NCBI GenBank assembly: GCA_964626385.1
Contig: CAZVEO010000022.1
Span: forward strand, 1-27,387
Source: Scybalousia_A sp964626385
GTDB lineage: Bacteria; Bacteroidota; Bacteroidia; Bacteroidales; P3
Direction of reading: 5' to 3'
DNA length: 27,387 bases
Part shown: positions 16,945-23,826 of the stretch, in pieces
Layout of the letters: the number at the start of each line of letters is the position of its first letter
Position numbering within the stretch: position 1 is the stretch's first letter
Notes under the pieces: model-generated
Databases searched by the model: none
The model's input: the letters and a program-made list of their open reading frames with translations, nothing else
Told to the model about the DNA's origin: nothing
Made by a program: the position numbers and the translations under genes

Positions 16945-18000
16945 TTATCTACAAATAAGGTAATGCAAATATTCTGTAGTATAATTTGTTTTTATATGCC
17001 TTATCGCCGATTCATTATCTGCCTTAAAACGATTGTATTGTTTGGAAAAATAACCATATTGTCCCCTTTTTGACATAATTTGTTTTATTTCATCAAGAGA
17101 CATCAGCCCCTCATTGTTATAACTCAAAAATATATACTTAGTATCTGCATTTGCAATCAAGTCTTCAAATGTTTCTTTGACTTTTCTTTTATTGCAATAA
17201 CAAGATTTTTGCAAAGAATAATCTCTCATACCTGTTTTTCCTTTCAGTATAGGGTTATCGTATTTTGCAATAGTTTCTAACACATGGTAATTTGCTGAGT
17301 ATTGTCTTTGGTTGTACGGTGGGTCTAAATATAGAATATCTGTTTTAATATTACGAATTAGTTTATTTGCATCCTCGTTATAAACATAGTGTTCTTGCTT
17401 ATTGTAAATCATTTCAGCGGGTTTCATTATAAGTTTTTTTTGAGCAGAGGTCTTAATTTTTTTCAAAAAAGCACCATATACAGAAGCGGTATTTGCAACC
17501 TTATCAATGTTTTCCAAAAGTGTTGCAAGTAAAAAATAATACTCTCCATCTGTAATATTATTATTCTTATGCCAACTCTCTATCTTCATTCTTATGGTGT
17601 CGCATTTTTTACCGTTGTAATCACTAAAATAAAGTCTATAATCCTCGTTTTTATTTCCTTTACAGAAATTATTAAAAATAAAACCTTCTTTTAAAGGCAA
17701 CTCATCCAAATATTTGCATACTTCTATTATCGAATTATTTTTAATATTTATTTCATCTCTTACTCCGTTAAAAACTAATTCAGAATGATTTTCTATATAT
17801 TGTTTGCAAAGTACATAACTATAATATTGTATATCATTAGCAATAATTTGAAATCCCTTTTGTTTGAAATATTTTCCCACAACAGAAGTGCCCGCAAATA
17901 AATCACAGAATATTTTATTATCAATATCTTGCCCAATAACTTTGGTTATACTATCATCCAAAAAGGACAATAAAGAATATTTACTACCTATGTAATTCAC
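16945..18000 (-). CDS. D12-class adenine-N6 DNA methyltransferase (restriction-modification)
   Basis: A 351-residue methyltransferase. Motif X is NYIGSK (2-7), motif I (AdoMet binding) is CDLFAGTSVVG (32-42), and motif IV is LDPPYNQRQY (225-234); the X-I-IV order and DPPY sequence identify the Dam/D12 class, which methylates adenine N6. The NYIGSK plus DPPYNxRQYxANYH wording reminds me of the M.NlaIII-like branch, but the target site cannot be read from sequence. The start is a GTG at 18000. A strong AGGAGG lies nine bases upstream inside the last codons of the HNH gene, one of very few good Shine-Dalgarno sites in this window. It is the third gene of the cassette and presumably protects against the neighbouring HNH nuclease. 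Confidence 0.92.
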   Translation of the reverse strand: MNYIGSKYSLLSFLDDSITKVIGQDIDNKIFCDLFAGTSVVGKYFKQKGFQIIANDIQYYSYVLCKQYIENHSELVFNGVRDEINIKNNSIIEVCKYLDELPLKEGFIFNNFCKGNKNEDYRLYFSDYNGKKCDTIRMKIESWHKNNNITDGEYYFLLATLLENIDKVANTASVYGAFLKKIKTSAQKKLIMKPAEMIYNKQEHYVYNEDANKLIRNIKTDILYLDPPYNQRQYSANYHVLETIAKYDNPILKGKTGMRDYSLQKSCYCNKRKVKETFEDLIANADTKYIFLSYNNEGLMSLDEIKQIMSKRGQYGYFSKQYNRFKADNESAIRHIKTNYTTEYLHYLICR

Positions 18001-18005
18001 AATTT

Positions 18006-18689
18006 CTAAACCTCCTCATTATAAAGTTTATTCATTATGTATTGTGCAGTATTTTTGCTAGCTTCATTAATTAGTCTTTTGGAACACACCTTTCTATATT
18101 CAACAGGGTCGTACTGATAACAACCTTTGCAACCTAACTCTTTGGTGTAATTTTCATCACCATCATAAAAAGAATAGGGATTTCCTTTAATATTTTTAGC
18201 ATCCCAACGTTTATCTGATTCTTGACATTTTTTACAGATTTGCCTTTTAATATCGTTAGCTGCTTTGCATAATGGTTGAAAATCTTCTAAACATTGTGTC
18301 TTTGTATCTGCAACTCTCCAATCATTTTTTCTTCCATCTTTGTGGTCAATTTCAATAATTGTGTTTTCACTATTGCCATTTATACCAAGCATTACACATC
18401 TTTGTGTTTTATAATAATCTTTAATATCTTTGCGTATATTTTGTTTAAAAGTCTTATTATTATTAAATCCAACAAGCCTTATAGCATCAATTGAATTTCC
18501 TTTTGTTTTTGATTTATCAAATTTCAATAAATATGTTTTTGCCAACATTGAAGATTTTCTACACCAGGAGCCACCGTTACCAAGTTGCAAATCTTTATAT
18601 ATACCTGTAAACTCTGTAACAGATACCCAACGAGAAAAACCTTTTTTATCTGGTTTTGCTAATGTTATAAACAACTCAGTCTTTGTCAT
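18006..18689 (-). CDS. HNH-family type II restriction endonuclease
   Basis: A 227-residue protein with an HNH (beta-beta-alpha metal) nuclease site: EIDHKDGRKND (113-123, His116 the likely general base), Asn145 in ANDIKRQ, and a probable Cys4 zinc knuckle (CKKC 152-155 and CKGC 187-190). The position between two DNA methyltransferase genes on the same strand makes restriction its likely role. The frame opens at 18746, but the ATG at 18689 is better: it avoids a 56-base overlap, lies 1 base after the upstream methyltransferase stop (coupled translation), and starts with the conserved-looking MTKTELF. Cleavage site and recognition sequence unknown. Confidence 0.82.
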   Translation of the reverse strand: MTKTELFITLAKPDKKGFSRWVSVTEFTGIYKDLQLGNGGSWCRKSSMLAKTYLLKFDKSKTKGNSIDAIRLVGFNNNKTFKQNIRKDIKDYYKTQRCVMLGINGNSENTIIEIDHKDGRKNDWRVADTKTQCLEDFQPLCKAANDIKRQICKKCQESDKRWDAKNIKGNPYSFYDGDENYTKELGCKGCYQYDPVEYRKVCSKRLINEASKNTAQYIMNKLYNEEV

Positions 18690-18690
18690 T

Positions 18691-19479
18691 TTAAAATTCC
18701 TTCTTGAAAACAAATATGTACTCGTGCTTGAATAAAAAGTAATCACTCATCAAAGCCCTATATTTCCAAATGTTTTGTTGTCCTAATTTACCTCTATTTC
18801 CTTCTATATTCTTCACAATGATACCCTTTAATTTGGCTTTAAAATGTTTTTTTATAGAATACATTAGATAAAAACCCAAAGGAACAACTTCACTATTTTT
18901 ATAAATATCTCCTATTACTATGGCAAAATATTTACCTTTAGGAAGATATTTTAATGCATTTTTAAACGAGATGACAATCTTTTCTAAAAAAGTATCTACA
19001 TTGGAGATATGTGATAAATCGTTTTCTTGTTCTGTGAATTTGACTATATCCAAATACGGTGGATGTGCAATTATAAAATCAACATTAGGTCTGTTCAAAT
19101 AATTGAGACTATTCTCTATTTCAGAATTAAAAGCAGTTGTATCTGTTACATCACAGTTTTTGATTACATATTTAATTTTTGATTGTTGCATTTTGCTATT
19201 TACGTAGTCAATAATTTGTTGATTTATATCAAAACCAATATACTCTCTATTTAAATTTTCACATTCAAAAAGAGTTGTGCCACTACCAGAGAATAATTCT
19301 AAAACCAAATCATTTTCTTTGGTATAACGAGAAATTAACTGATATGGAATTTGAGGAACAAAATTTCCATGATATATATTAGTATGTTTGCCTGTTTTTT
19401 TTCTTTCGTTTATTAACCAAAGGCTGTCTACGTTTATATCTGTTTGTTTCCAATTTTCTTTTGTTATACCATTTTCCAT
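18691..19479 (-). CDS. Amino-DNA methyltransferase with an HPPY catalytic motif
   Basis: A 262-residue AdoMet-dependent DNA methyltransferase. Order: motif X-like FVPQIPYQLI (40-49), motif I VLELFSGSGTTLFE (59-72), motif II-like YIGFDIN, then motif IV HPPY (139-142) within FIIAHPPYLDIVKF. The order X-I-II-IV is the gamma-like arrangement, although the motif I wording resembles beta-class enzymes. The base changed (N6-adenine or N4-cytosine) cannot be decided. A cassette with two methyltransferases around one small HNH nuclease suggests an asymmetric recognition site, each enzyme modifying one strand. It is the first gene of the cassette, 28 bases after dapF, with no clear promoter in the gap. 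Confidence 0.85.
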   Translation of the reverse strand: MENGITKENWKQTDINVDSLWLINERKKTGKHTNIYHGNFVPQIPYQLISRYTKENDLVLELFSGSGTTLFECENLNREYIGFDINQQIIDYVNSKMQQSKIKYVIKNCDVTDTTAFNSEIENSLNYLNRPNVDFIIAHPPYLDIVKFTEQENDLSHISNVDTFLEKIVISFKNALKYLPKGKYFAIVIGDIYKNSEVVPLGFYLMYSIKKHFKAKLKGIIVKNIEGNRGKLGQQNIWKYRALMSDYFLFKHEYIFVFKKEF

Positions 19480-19507
19480 AAAACTCTGTTTGCTAAAAGT
19501 ATAATTA

Positions 19508-20302
19508 TCAAATCTCTATATTTCCTTCAAAAACTTTTTTTGCAGGACCTATCAAAGATATATTAAGAAAAGAATTGCTTTTTTTAAGAAAACTAACCTG
19601 CAAAGAATTGTGAAGAGTTGAAACCTTTATTGTGTGTTGACCATTTGTAAAATCATTCTTCAAAGCGTAGCAAAGAGCCGTTGCTGTTATGCCCGTACCA
19701 CAAGCCAATGTTTCATTTTCTACTCCTCTTTCATATGTTCTGACAAGCACATGGTTGTCCTCTATCTCTGTATAAAAATTGACATTAACTCCACCATGTT
19801 TTTCAAATCTACTGTCATATCTTAATTTTCTTCCTCTATTATAAACATCCTCATTTTTTACATTCTCACAAGCGACTACAAAATGAGAGGCTCCAGTACT
19901 ACACCAAATACCCTCCTCATAGGTTTCAAAAATATTTACATCCTGCATCCTTAAAGCAATATTACCATCTGCTAATATTTCAGCACTATGTTGACCATCA
20001 GGAGCAAGAAAAACTGTTCCTTCCCCCTTTATTATTCCCAAATCAGAAGCAAACCTCACAATACATCTCCCTCCATTGCCACACATCATTTCACTGCTTC
20101 CATCGGGATTAAAGAATTTCATAACAAAATCTACATCCTTGGTTTTGTCCTCCAAAAGCATAAGTCCATCTGCACCTATACCAAAATGTCTCAGACAAAG
20201 AGAAACAATATTCTCTTTGTCTAAGACCAATTCATTTGTTCTATTGTCTATGATTATAAAATCATTACCAGCTCCTTCGTATTTATAGAAATGCAATAAC
20301 AT
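19508..20302 (-). CDS. dapF: Diaminopimelate epimerase
   Basis: Converts LL- to meso-diaminopimelate for lysine and peptidoglycan synthesis; a cytoplasmic, cofactor-free two-base racemase. The catalytic cysteines are visible: Cys74 in MMCGNGGRC and Cys201 in LACGTGITA. The N-terminus FYKYEGAGNDFIIIDN and the GADGLMLL segment are typical. Length 264 is normal. Its ATG overlaps the stop of the small membrane-protein gene by 1 base (TAATG), so translation is probably coupled. It is not followed by the LL-DAP aminotransferase gene often seen next to dapF; instead the restriction-modification cassette comes next. Confidence 0.97.
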   Translation of the reverse strand: MLLHFYKYEGAGNDFIIIDNRTNELVLDKENIVSLCLRHFGIGADGLMLLEDKTKDVDFVMKFFNPDGSSEMMCGNGGRCIVRFASDLGIIKGEGTVFLAPDGQHSAEILADGNIALRMQDVNIFETYEEGIWCSTGASHFVVACENVKNEDVYNRGRKLRYDSRFEKHGGVNVNFYTEIEDNHVLVRTYERGVENETLACGTGITATALCYALKNDFTNGQHTIKVSTLHNSLQVSFLKKSNSFLNISLIGPAKKVFEGNIEI

Positions 20303-20589
20303 TATTCTACGAAATTATTGTTTGTTTCTTTGTTTTCCTCTTTTGGAGGCAAAAGTTTGCTTAATTTATCCTTCATAGCATTTAGTTCAACATTGCTATC
20401 ACTAAGCCTTTGCGATATTTGTACGGTTTTGTACAAAATAAAAATAACCGCACAGCAAACTATTATCAATCCCAACCAAAAAATAATTCCGTTTTCTTCG
20501 GCCGTTGCTCCTTGTATAATAATCATTGCTATTATTAACAAGCAAGCCAAGAGCACAGCAAAAAAGTTTTTTAATGTTATTTTATTCAT
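20302..20589 (-). CDS. Small two-helix membrane protein, unknown function
   Basis: A 95-residue protein with two membrane segments (about 9-27, FFAVLLACLLIIAMIIIQG; and 37-55, FWLGLIIVCCAVIFILYKT) joined by a short acidic turn, then a charged, probably helical tail (SQRLSDSNVELNAMKDKLSKL) ending in Glu/Asn-rich residues. It is not recognised as a named family. It starts 9 bases after the acyl-CoA synthetase stop and overlaps dapF by 1 base, so it is part of the run. Confidence 0.72.
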   Translation of the reverse strand: MNKITLKNFFAVLLACLLIIAMIIIQGATAEENGIIFWLGLIIVCCAVIFILYKTVQISQRLSDSNVELNAMKDKLSKLLPPKEENKETNNNFVE

Positions 20590-20598
20590 GAGGCTATA

Positions 20599-22662
20599 TT
20601 ATTTTTCTATTCTTATACGAGCATCTACGGCTACTATGCTATCCTTTGTACCAAGTAGTGGGTTTAAGTCCATTTCAGCTATTTCTGGAGCGGCTTGCAC
20701 CAAAGCAGATACTCTTGCTATTTGGTCGGCATATAGATCTTCGTTTACTCCTTCTTGTCCTCTCACTCCTTGTATTATCTTGTAACCTTTAAGGCTTTTT
20801 ATCATTTCTTTGGCTTCTTTGATACCTATAGGAGCAAGATTGGAGCGTACATCCTTTAATACTTCTATAAATATACCTCCCAAACCACAAAGCACTTGAT
20901 GACCAAACATAGGAGTACGTATAGCACCTATATAAATCTCTGTACCAAAATACATATGATAACACTGTACAGCGTAAGTATCTTTGATTTTGATAAGTCG
21001 TTGAAATTCTTTTCTTACACTTTGCTCATCCTTTACATTCAAAGAAACTCCACCTACATCACTTTTATGGACAGGACCAACAACCTTCATAACCACAGGA
21101 TAACCAACCTTATTAGCAAAATCAACGATTTCTTGCTCATTATCAGAAGAAATATCATTGTAATGAGAAATTCCTGCTATATCAAACAATTCATTTGCTT
21201 TCTTAACATCTATATATCCGTTTTCGCAAGTATCTATTACTTTTCTTATTTTTTCCACGTCTATTTTTACAAGGTCGTCCTCCGTTGCAGGCTTTGGAGT
21301 AACAACTATTCTACCAACAGCATTGCCAAACACTGTCTCATCTGGGAAATAAGTATGTCCTTTGCTTACAAAATCTTTTACCTCATCACCAGCCACAAGA
21401 GTAGAAGGCAAAATAGGGAAAATAGGTTTTTTGCAGGTCTTTATTTTTTCGTCTATAACACTATAAGCCTCATAATTAGGCACCAAGCCCGGAGTACCAA
21501 ATATTACGCACATAGCGTCTATTTCTGGCATTTGTTTATCAACTGTCTCTATTATAGTACCCAACTGCTCTGGAGTACCGGTTGCAAGAAAATCTATAGG
21601 GTTGGCGACAGAAGAACCAGGGAATAGTTTTGCCAACAATTCGTCAGCAACCTTCCCTTCTATCTTTGGAATATTCATACCACATTTGCTCAAAGCATCG
21701 GTAAGCATAACAGCAGGACCTCCAGCGTGAGTAATAATGGCTATGTTGTTGCCCTCAAATCTTGGGTATGTAAAAATGGCTGCAACTGTGCAAAGTTCCT
21801 CTCTACCATAACAACGCACTATACCAGCCTTACGGAATAAAGCATCAACAGCAACATCATCCGTTGCTAAGGCTCCCGTATGAGAAGAAGCTGCTCTTGA
21901 ACCTGCATCACTACTACCAGCCTTTACAGCAACTATTCTACAACCTTTACTTATTAGACTTTTGGCATGTTTTAGTAGTTTTTGAGGTTGTTTTATATTC
22001 TCTATATAAAGCATTATAACTTTTGAAGATGTCTTTGCATCAAAAACTTCATCATGGTATTCCAACAAATCCTCTATACCAAGTTGTGCCGAGTTGCCAA
22101 CTGACCAGCAATGATTGAAGTGCAAACCTTGTTGTTTGCCTATATCCATAATAAAGCAACCTGTTGCTCCCGAGCCTGTTATAAAATCAACTCCCTTTGG
22201 AGAAGGCTCAGAAAAAGGTTGTGAAAATATGGCATGATGATAAGGTGTGAATACTCCCGTACAATTAGGTCCTATCAAACAAGCACCATTTTCCTCTATA
22301 ACTTTTACCAATCTTTGCTCCAGTTCTTTACCCTCGTGTGACTCTTCTCCAAAGCCAGCAGAAATAATAATAAAAGCTTTTGTTCCCTTTTCTCTTGCTA
22401 ATACTTCAACGGTGTGTTCTGTGTATTTTGCTGCTATGGCAAGCACAGCCAAATCTACCTGTGGCAAATCTTCCACTTGTCTATAACATTTTATTCCCTG
22501 AATTTCATCCATTTTAGGATTAACAGTATAAAACTCACCCTTAAAGTGTCCTTCCTTTATATTTCTAACTAAGGCACCGCCCGGCTTTGTAGTATCATCG
22601 CTTGCTCCGACTACTACTATACTCCTTGGATTTACAAGTTCTTTTGTTACCTTTGTACTCAT
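20599..22662 (-). CDS. ADP-forming acetyl-/acyl-CoA synthetase (fused alpha-beta)
   Basis: A 687-residue enzyme that converts acyl-CoA, ADP and phosphate to the free acid, CoA and ATP, the energy-yielding last step in many amino-acid fermenters. Order: CoA-binding Rossmann domain (NPRSIVVVGASDDTTKPGG near the start, GPNCTGVF), succinyl-CoA-ligase-like domain with the phosphorylatable His261 in SRAASSHTGALA, then an ATP-grasp domain in the C-terminal third (GYPVVMKVVGPVHKSDVGGVSLNV, ending EIAEMDLNPLLG). Frame continues upstream to 22764, but the ATG at 22662 starts the family N-terminus and lies downstream of the promoter at 22722-22751. It is the first gene of the minus-strand run. Confidence 0.93.
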   Translation of the reverse strand: MSTKVTKELVNPRSIVVVGASDDTTKPGGALVRNIKEGHFKGEFYTVNPKMDEIQGIKCYRQVEDLPQVDLAVLAIAAKYTEHTVEVLAREKGTKAFIIISAGFGEESHEGKELEQRLVKVIEENGACLIGPNCTGVFTPYHHAIFSQPFSEPSPKGVDFITGSGATGCFIMDIGKQQGLHFNHCWSVGNSAQLGIEDLLEYHDEVFDAKTSSKVIMLYIENIKQPQKLLKHAKSLISKGCRIVAVKAGSSDAGSRAASSHTGALATDDVAVDALFRKAGIVRCYGREELCTVAAIFTYPRFEGNNIAIITHAGGPAVMLTDALSKCGMNIPKIEGKVADELLAKLFPGSSVANPIDFLATGTPEQLGTIIETVDKQMPEIDAMCVIFGTPGLVPNYEAYSVIDEKIKTCKKPIFPILPSTLVAGDEVKDFVSKGHTYFPDETVFGNAVGRIVVTPKPATEDDLVKIDVEKIRKVIDTCENGYIDVKKANELFDIAGISHYNDISSDNEQEIVDFANKVGYPVVMKVVGPVHKSDVGGVSLNVKDEQSVRKEFQRLIKIKDTYAVQCYHMYFGTEIYIGAIRTPMFGHQVLCGLGGIFIEVLKDVRSNLAPIGIKEAKEMIKSLKGYKIIQGVRGQEGVNEDLYADQIARVSALVQAAPEIAEMDLNPLLGTKDSIVAVDARIRIEK

Positions 22663-22721
22663 TATATATTCGTTATTTTTTATTTTGTTATAAGTTATTG
22701 TCAATATATACCATAAGATTG

Positions 22722-22751
22722 CAAAATTAGTGAAAAATAGTGAAAAGACAA
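22722..22751 (-). promoter_or_regulatory. Promoter of the long minus-strand gene run
   Basis: TAATTTTG (22729-22722) matches TAnnTTTG, and TTG (22751-22749) lies 19 bp upstream as -33 element. It would give a leader of about 50 nt before the ATG at 22662, and may serve all 13 genes down to 11612. Confidence 0.65.
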
Positions 22752-22773
22752 TATTTTTATGCAATTTAACTCT

Positions 22774-22870
22774 ACAGGCTCAGCCTGCAGCCTCAGGCTG
22801 TTTTAAAGACGCTAAGCGTATGTGTTTTTGTAACGGCTCTACTCTTACAAAACAGCCAGTGGGTGCGTTT
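22774..22870. repeat. Cluster of intergenic repeat fragments
   Basis: Adjacent palindromic pieces: ACAGGCTCAGCCTG (22774-22787), CAGCCTCAGGCTG (22788-22800) and ACGCTAAGCGT (22809-22819), then TAACGGCTCTACTCTTA and AACAGCCAGTGGGTGCG. The same words, in a similar order (ACGCTTAAGCGT, then GTGGGTGCG, then a CTCTGCCCTTAT piece), appear at 8578-8630. This is the first part of the 918-bp gene-free stretch 22663-23580. Confidence 0.55.
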
Positions 22871-22910
22871 ACTGAGAATCAATAAGTTACAAAAAAAAAG
22901 TGTGCACGCG

Positions 22911-22942
22911 TTTGGTCAGGTCAAAAAATCTTCGTAACTTTG
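22911..22942 (+). promoter_or_regulatory. Orphan plus-strand promoter, candidate ncRNA start
   Basis: TTTG (22911-22914), 20 bp, then TAACTTTG (22935-22942): one of the best matches to the Bacteroidetes promoter consensus in the window. The next plus-strand gene is the tRNA at 23581, which has its own promoter, so this one points to an uncharacterised transcript starting near 22949. Confidence 0.55.
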
Positions 22943-23011
22943 TAAGAGAAAAAGATACCTACCACAAAATTTACCATTTTTAGCCTTGTAACTAATTGAT
23001 AATCAGTGAAA

Positions 23012-23049
23012 ACGAATCTTCGTTTCGATTTCTCGAAACGAAGATTCGT
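23012..23049. other. Perfect 16-bp hairpin
   Basis: ACGAATCTTCGTTTCG (23012-23027) pairs without mismatch with CGAAACGAAGATTCGT (23034-23049) around a 6-nt loop. A third partial copy, AACGAAGATTCAT, follows at 23058-23070. There is no T-tract directly after the stem, so it is not a standard terminator. It lies in the path of the orphan promoter at 22911-22942. Confidence 0.8.
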
Positions 23050-23263
23050 CGAAATAAAACGAAGATTCATTTTTGTAAAATCCCGATTTGAAAAAATTTT
23101 TCTTCAAAAAACCTCTCGAAATCGCTGAAAATCAAGAAAAATGCCCAATTTTGACTCTTCGAAAAAGGTTAACTCTTTGATAATCAGTAGTAGCACCATT
23201 ATTTTTTGATTTTAAATAGGTATTTACGTGATTTCCCGAATTTTTTTTTTTGAGGGCTTTTTT

Positions 23264-23501
23264 GATAGGTTACAGGCACAGCCTGTCCTATAAGGGCAAA
23301 GCCATTAACTTTATAGGTTAGCACAGGCACAGCCTGTTTTATAGTGGCAAAGCCGTTACTTTATAAGTTAGCATAGGTTATTATAAGTTAGCATAAGTTG
23401 ATATAGGGTAGAGCCATTAAAAAAAAGTAACGGCTTTGCCCTTATAAGACACCCTGTGGGTGCACCCTGTGGGTGCAGGCTGTGCCTGTGCTAACCTATA
23501 A
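23264..23501. repeat. Intergenic repeat array: two tandem units and an inverted copy (191-bp inverted-repeat element)
   Basis: Two direct units (23264-23311 and 23312-23361) follow the pattern ATAGGTTA, ACAGGCACAGCCTGT, TATAAGGGCAAAGCC, TTAACTT. An inverted unit lies at 23424-23501. The outermost 26 nt (23311-23336 and 23476-23501) are perfect inverted copies, as are 17-nt inner arms (23346-23362 and 23424-23440). The right arm carries an extra tandem pair of CACCCTGTGGGTG (23449-23475). Ends match those of the element at 8492-8673. The middle also contains repeats of ATAAGTTAGCATA (23362-23398). Preceded by an 11-T run (23241-23251). Confidence 0.8.
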
Positions 23502-23523
23502 AATAATAGCACTGTCCGTGTTA

Positions 23524-23557
23524 ATTGGGTACTATTCACAATTTTTTCCTACCTTTG
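23524..23557 (+). promoter_or_regulatory. Promoter of the tRNA-Arg gene
   Basis: TACCTTTG (23550-23557) matches the -7 box; ATTG (23524-23527) lies 22 bp upstream, slightly wide. The tRNA begins 23 bp after the -7 box. Confidence 0.6.
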
Positions 23558-23580
23558 CAAAACTATAACAACAAGATATT

Positions 23581-23652
23581 GCTTCCGTAGTTTAATGGAT
23601 AAAACTTCAGATTCCGGTTCTGACAATGAGGGTTCGATTCCCTCCGGAGGTA
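23581..23652 (+). tRNA. tRNA-Arg (anticodon CCG)
   Basis: A 72-nt cloverleaf: acceptor 5' strand GCTTCCG with 3' strand CGGAGGT (two G-U wobbles, at positions 1-72 and 3-70), D stem GTTT/AAAC, anticodon stem TCAGA/TCTGA around the loop TTCCGGT, giving anticodon CCG (reads CGG, arginine), a 4-nt variable loop, and T arm GAGGG-TTCGATT-CCCTC. Discriminator base is A. The CCA end is not encoded, as is common in Bacteroidetes. Confidence 0.93.
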
Positions 23653-23726
23653 CTTGATTATCATTCAAATATTACTATATATTTTATTGATTGTTTTTTG
23701 ATTTGGTAGCAAATTTTATTCTAAAT

Positions 23727-23757
23727 ATTGTTAACAAAAGAAAAATTATTATCTTTG
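23727..23757 (+). promoter_or_regulatory. Promoter of rplY
   Basis: ATTG (23727-23730), 19 bp, then TATCTTTG (23750-23757), a close match to the Bacteroidetes consensus. The leader to the ATG at 23827 is about 60 nt and A-rich. Confidence 0.7.
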
Positions 23758-23826
23758 CAAAACTTTTCACAATCACAAATTATAGTTAAATAAATTGTTA
23801 AATTAAAAGTAAAAAACACAAAAAGA

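Larger units (their letters stand above)
22871..23188. other. Inverted-repeat-bounded segment; possible non-autonomous mobile element or remnant
   Basis: A 20-nt motif occurs three times: ACTGAGAATCAATAAGTTAC (22871-22890), an inverted copy GTAACTAATTGATAATCAGT (22988-23007; 18 of 20 match), and a further inverted copy at 23169-23188 (15 of 20 match with the first). The segment contains no ORF of 60 codons or more, has an orphan promoter and a perfect long hairpin. This is compatible with a MITE or an insertion-sequence remnant. No clear target-site duplication was found at the ends, so the assignment is tentative. Confidence 0.4.

Noticed and set aside
20896..21627. 243-codon open frame on the plus strand
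   Set aside because: It lies wholly antisense to the well-conserved acyl-CoA synthetase gene, and its product is low-complexity and Tyr/Ile-rich with no known motif; an antisense shadow.
22663..22764. Upstream extension of the acyl-CoA synthetase
   Set aside because: It would cover the promoter elements at 22722-22751 and add a hydrophobic leader not seen in this cytoplasmic family; the ATG at 22662 fits better.
22871..23250. Replication origin
   Set aside because: No cluster of DnaA boxes (TTATCCACA-like) and no dnaA, dnaN or similar neighbours, despite A+T-rich, repeat-bearing DNA.
23264..23501. CRISPR array
   Set aside because: The repeats are palindromic, of unequal spacing and in both orientations, with no regular unique spacers and no cas genes nearby.
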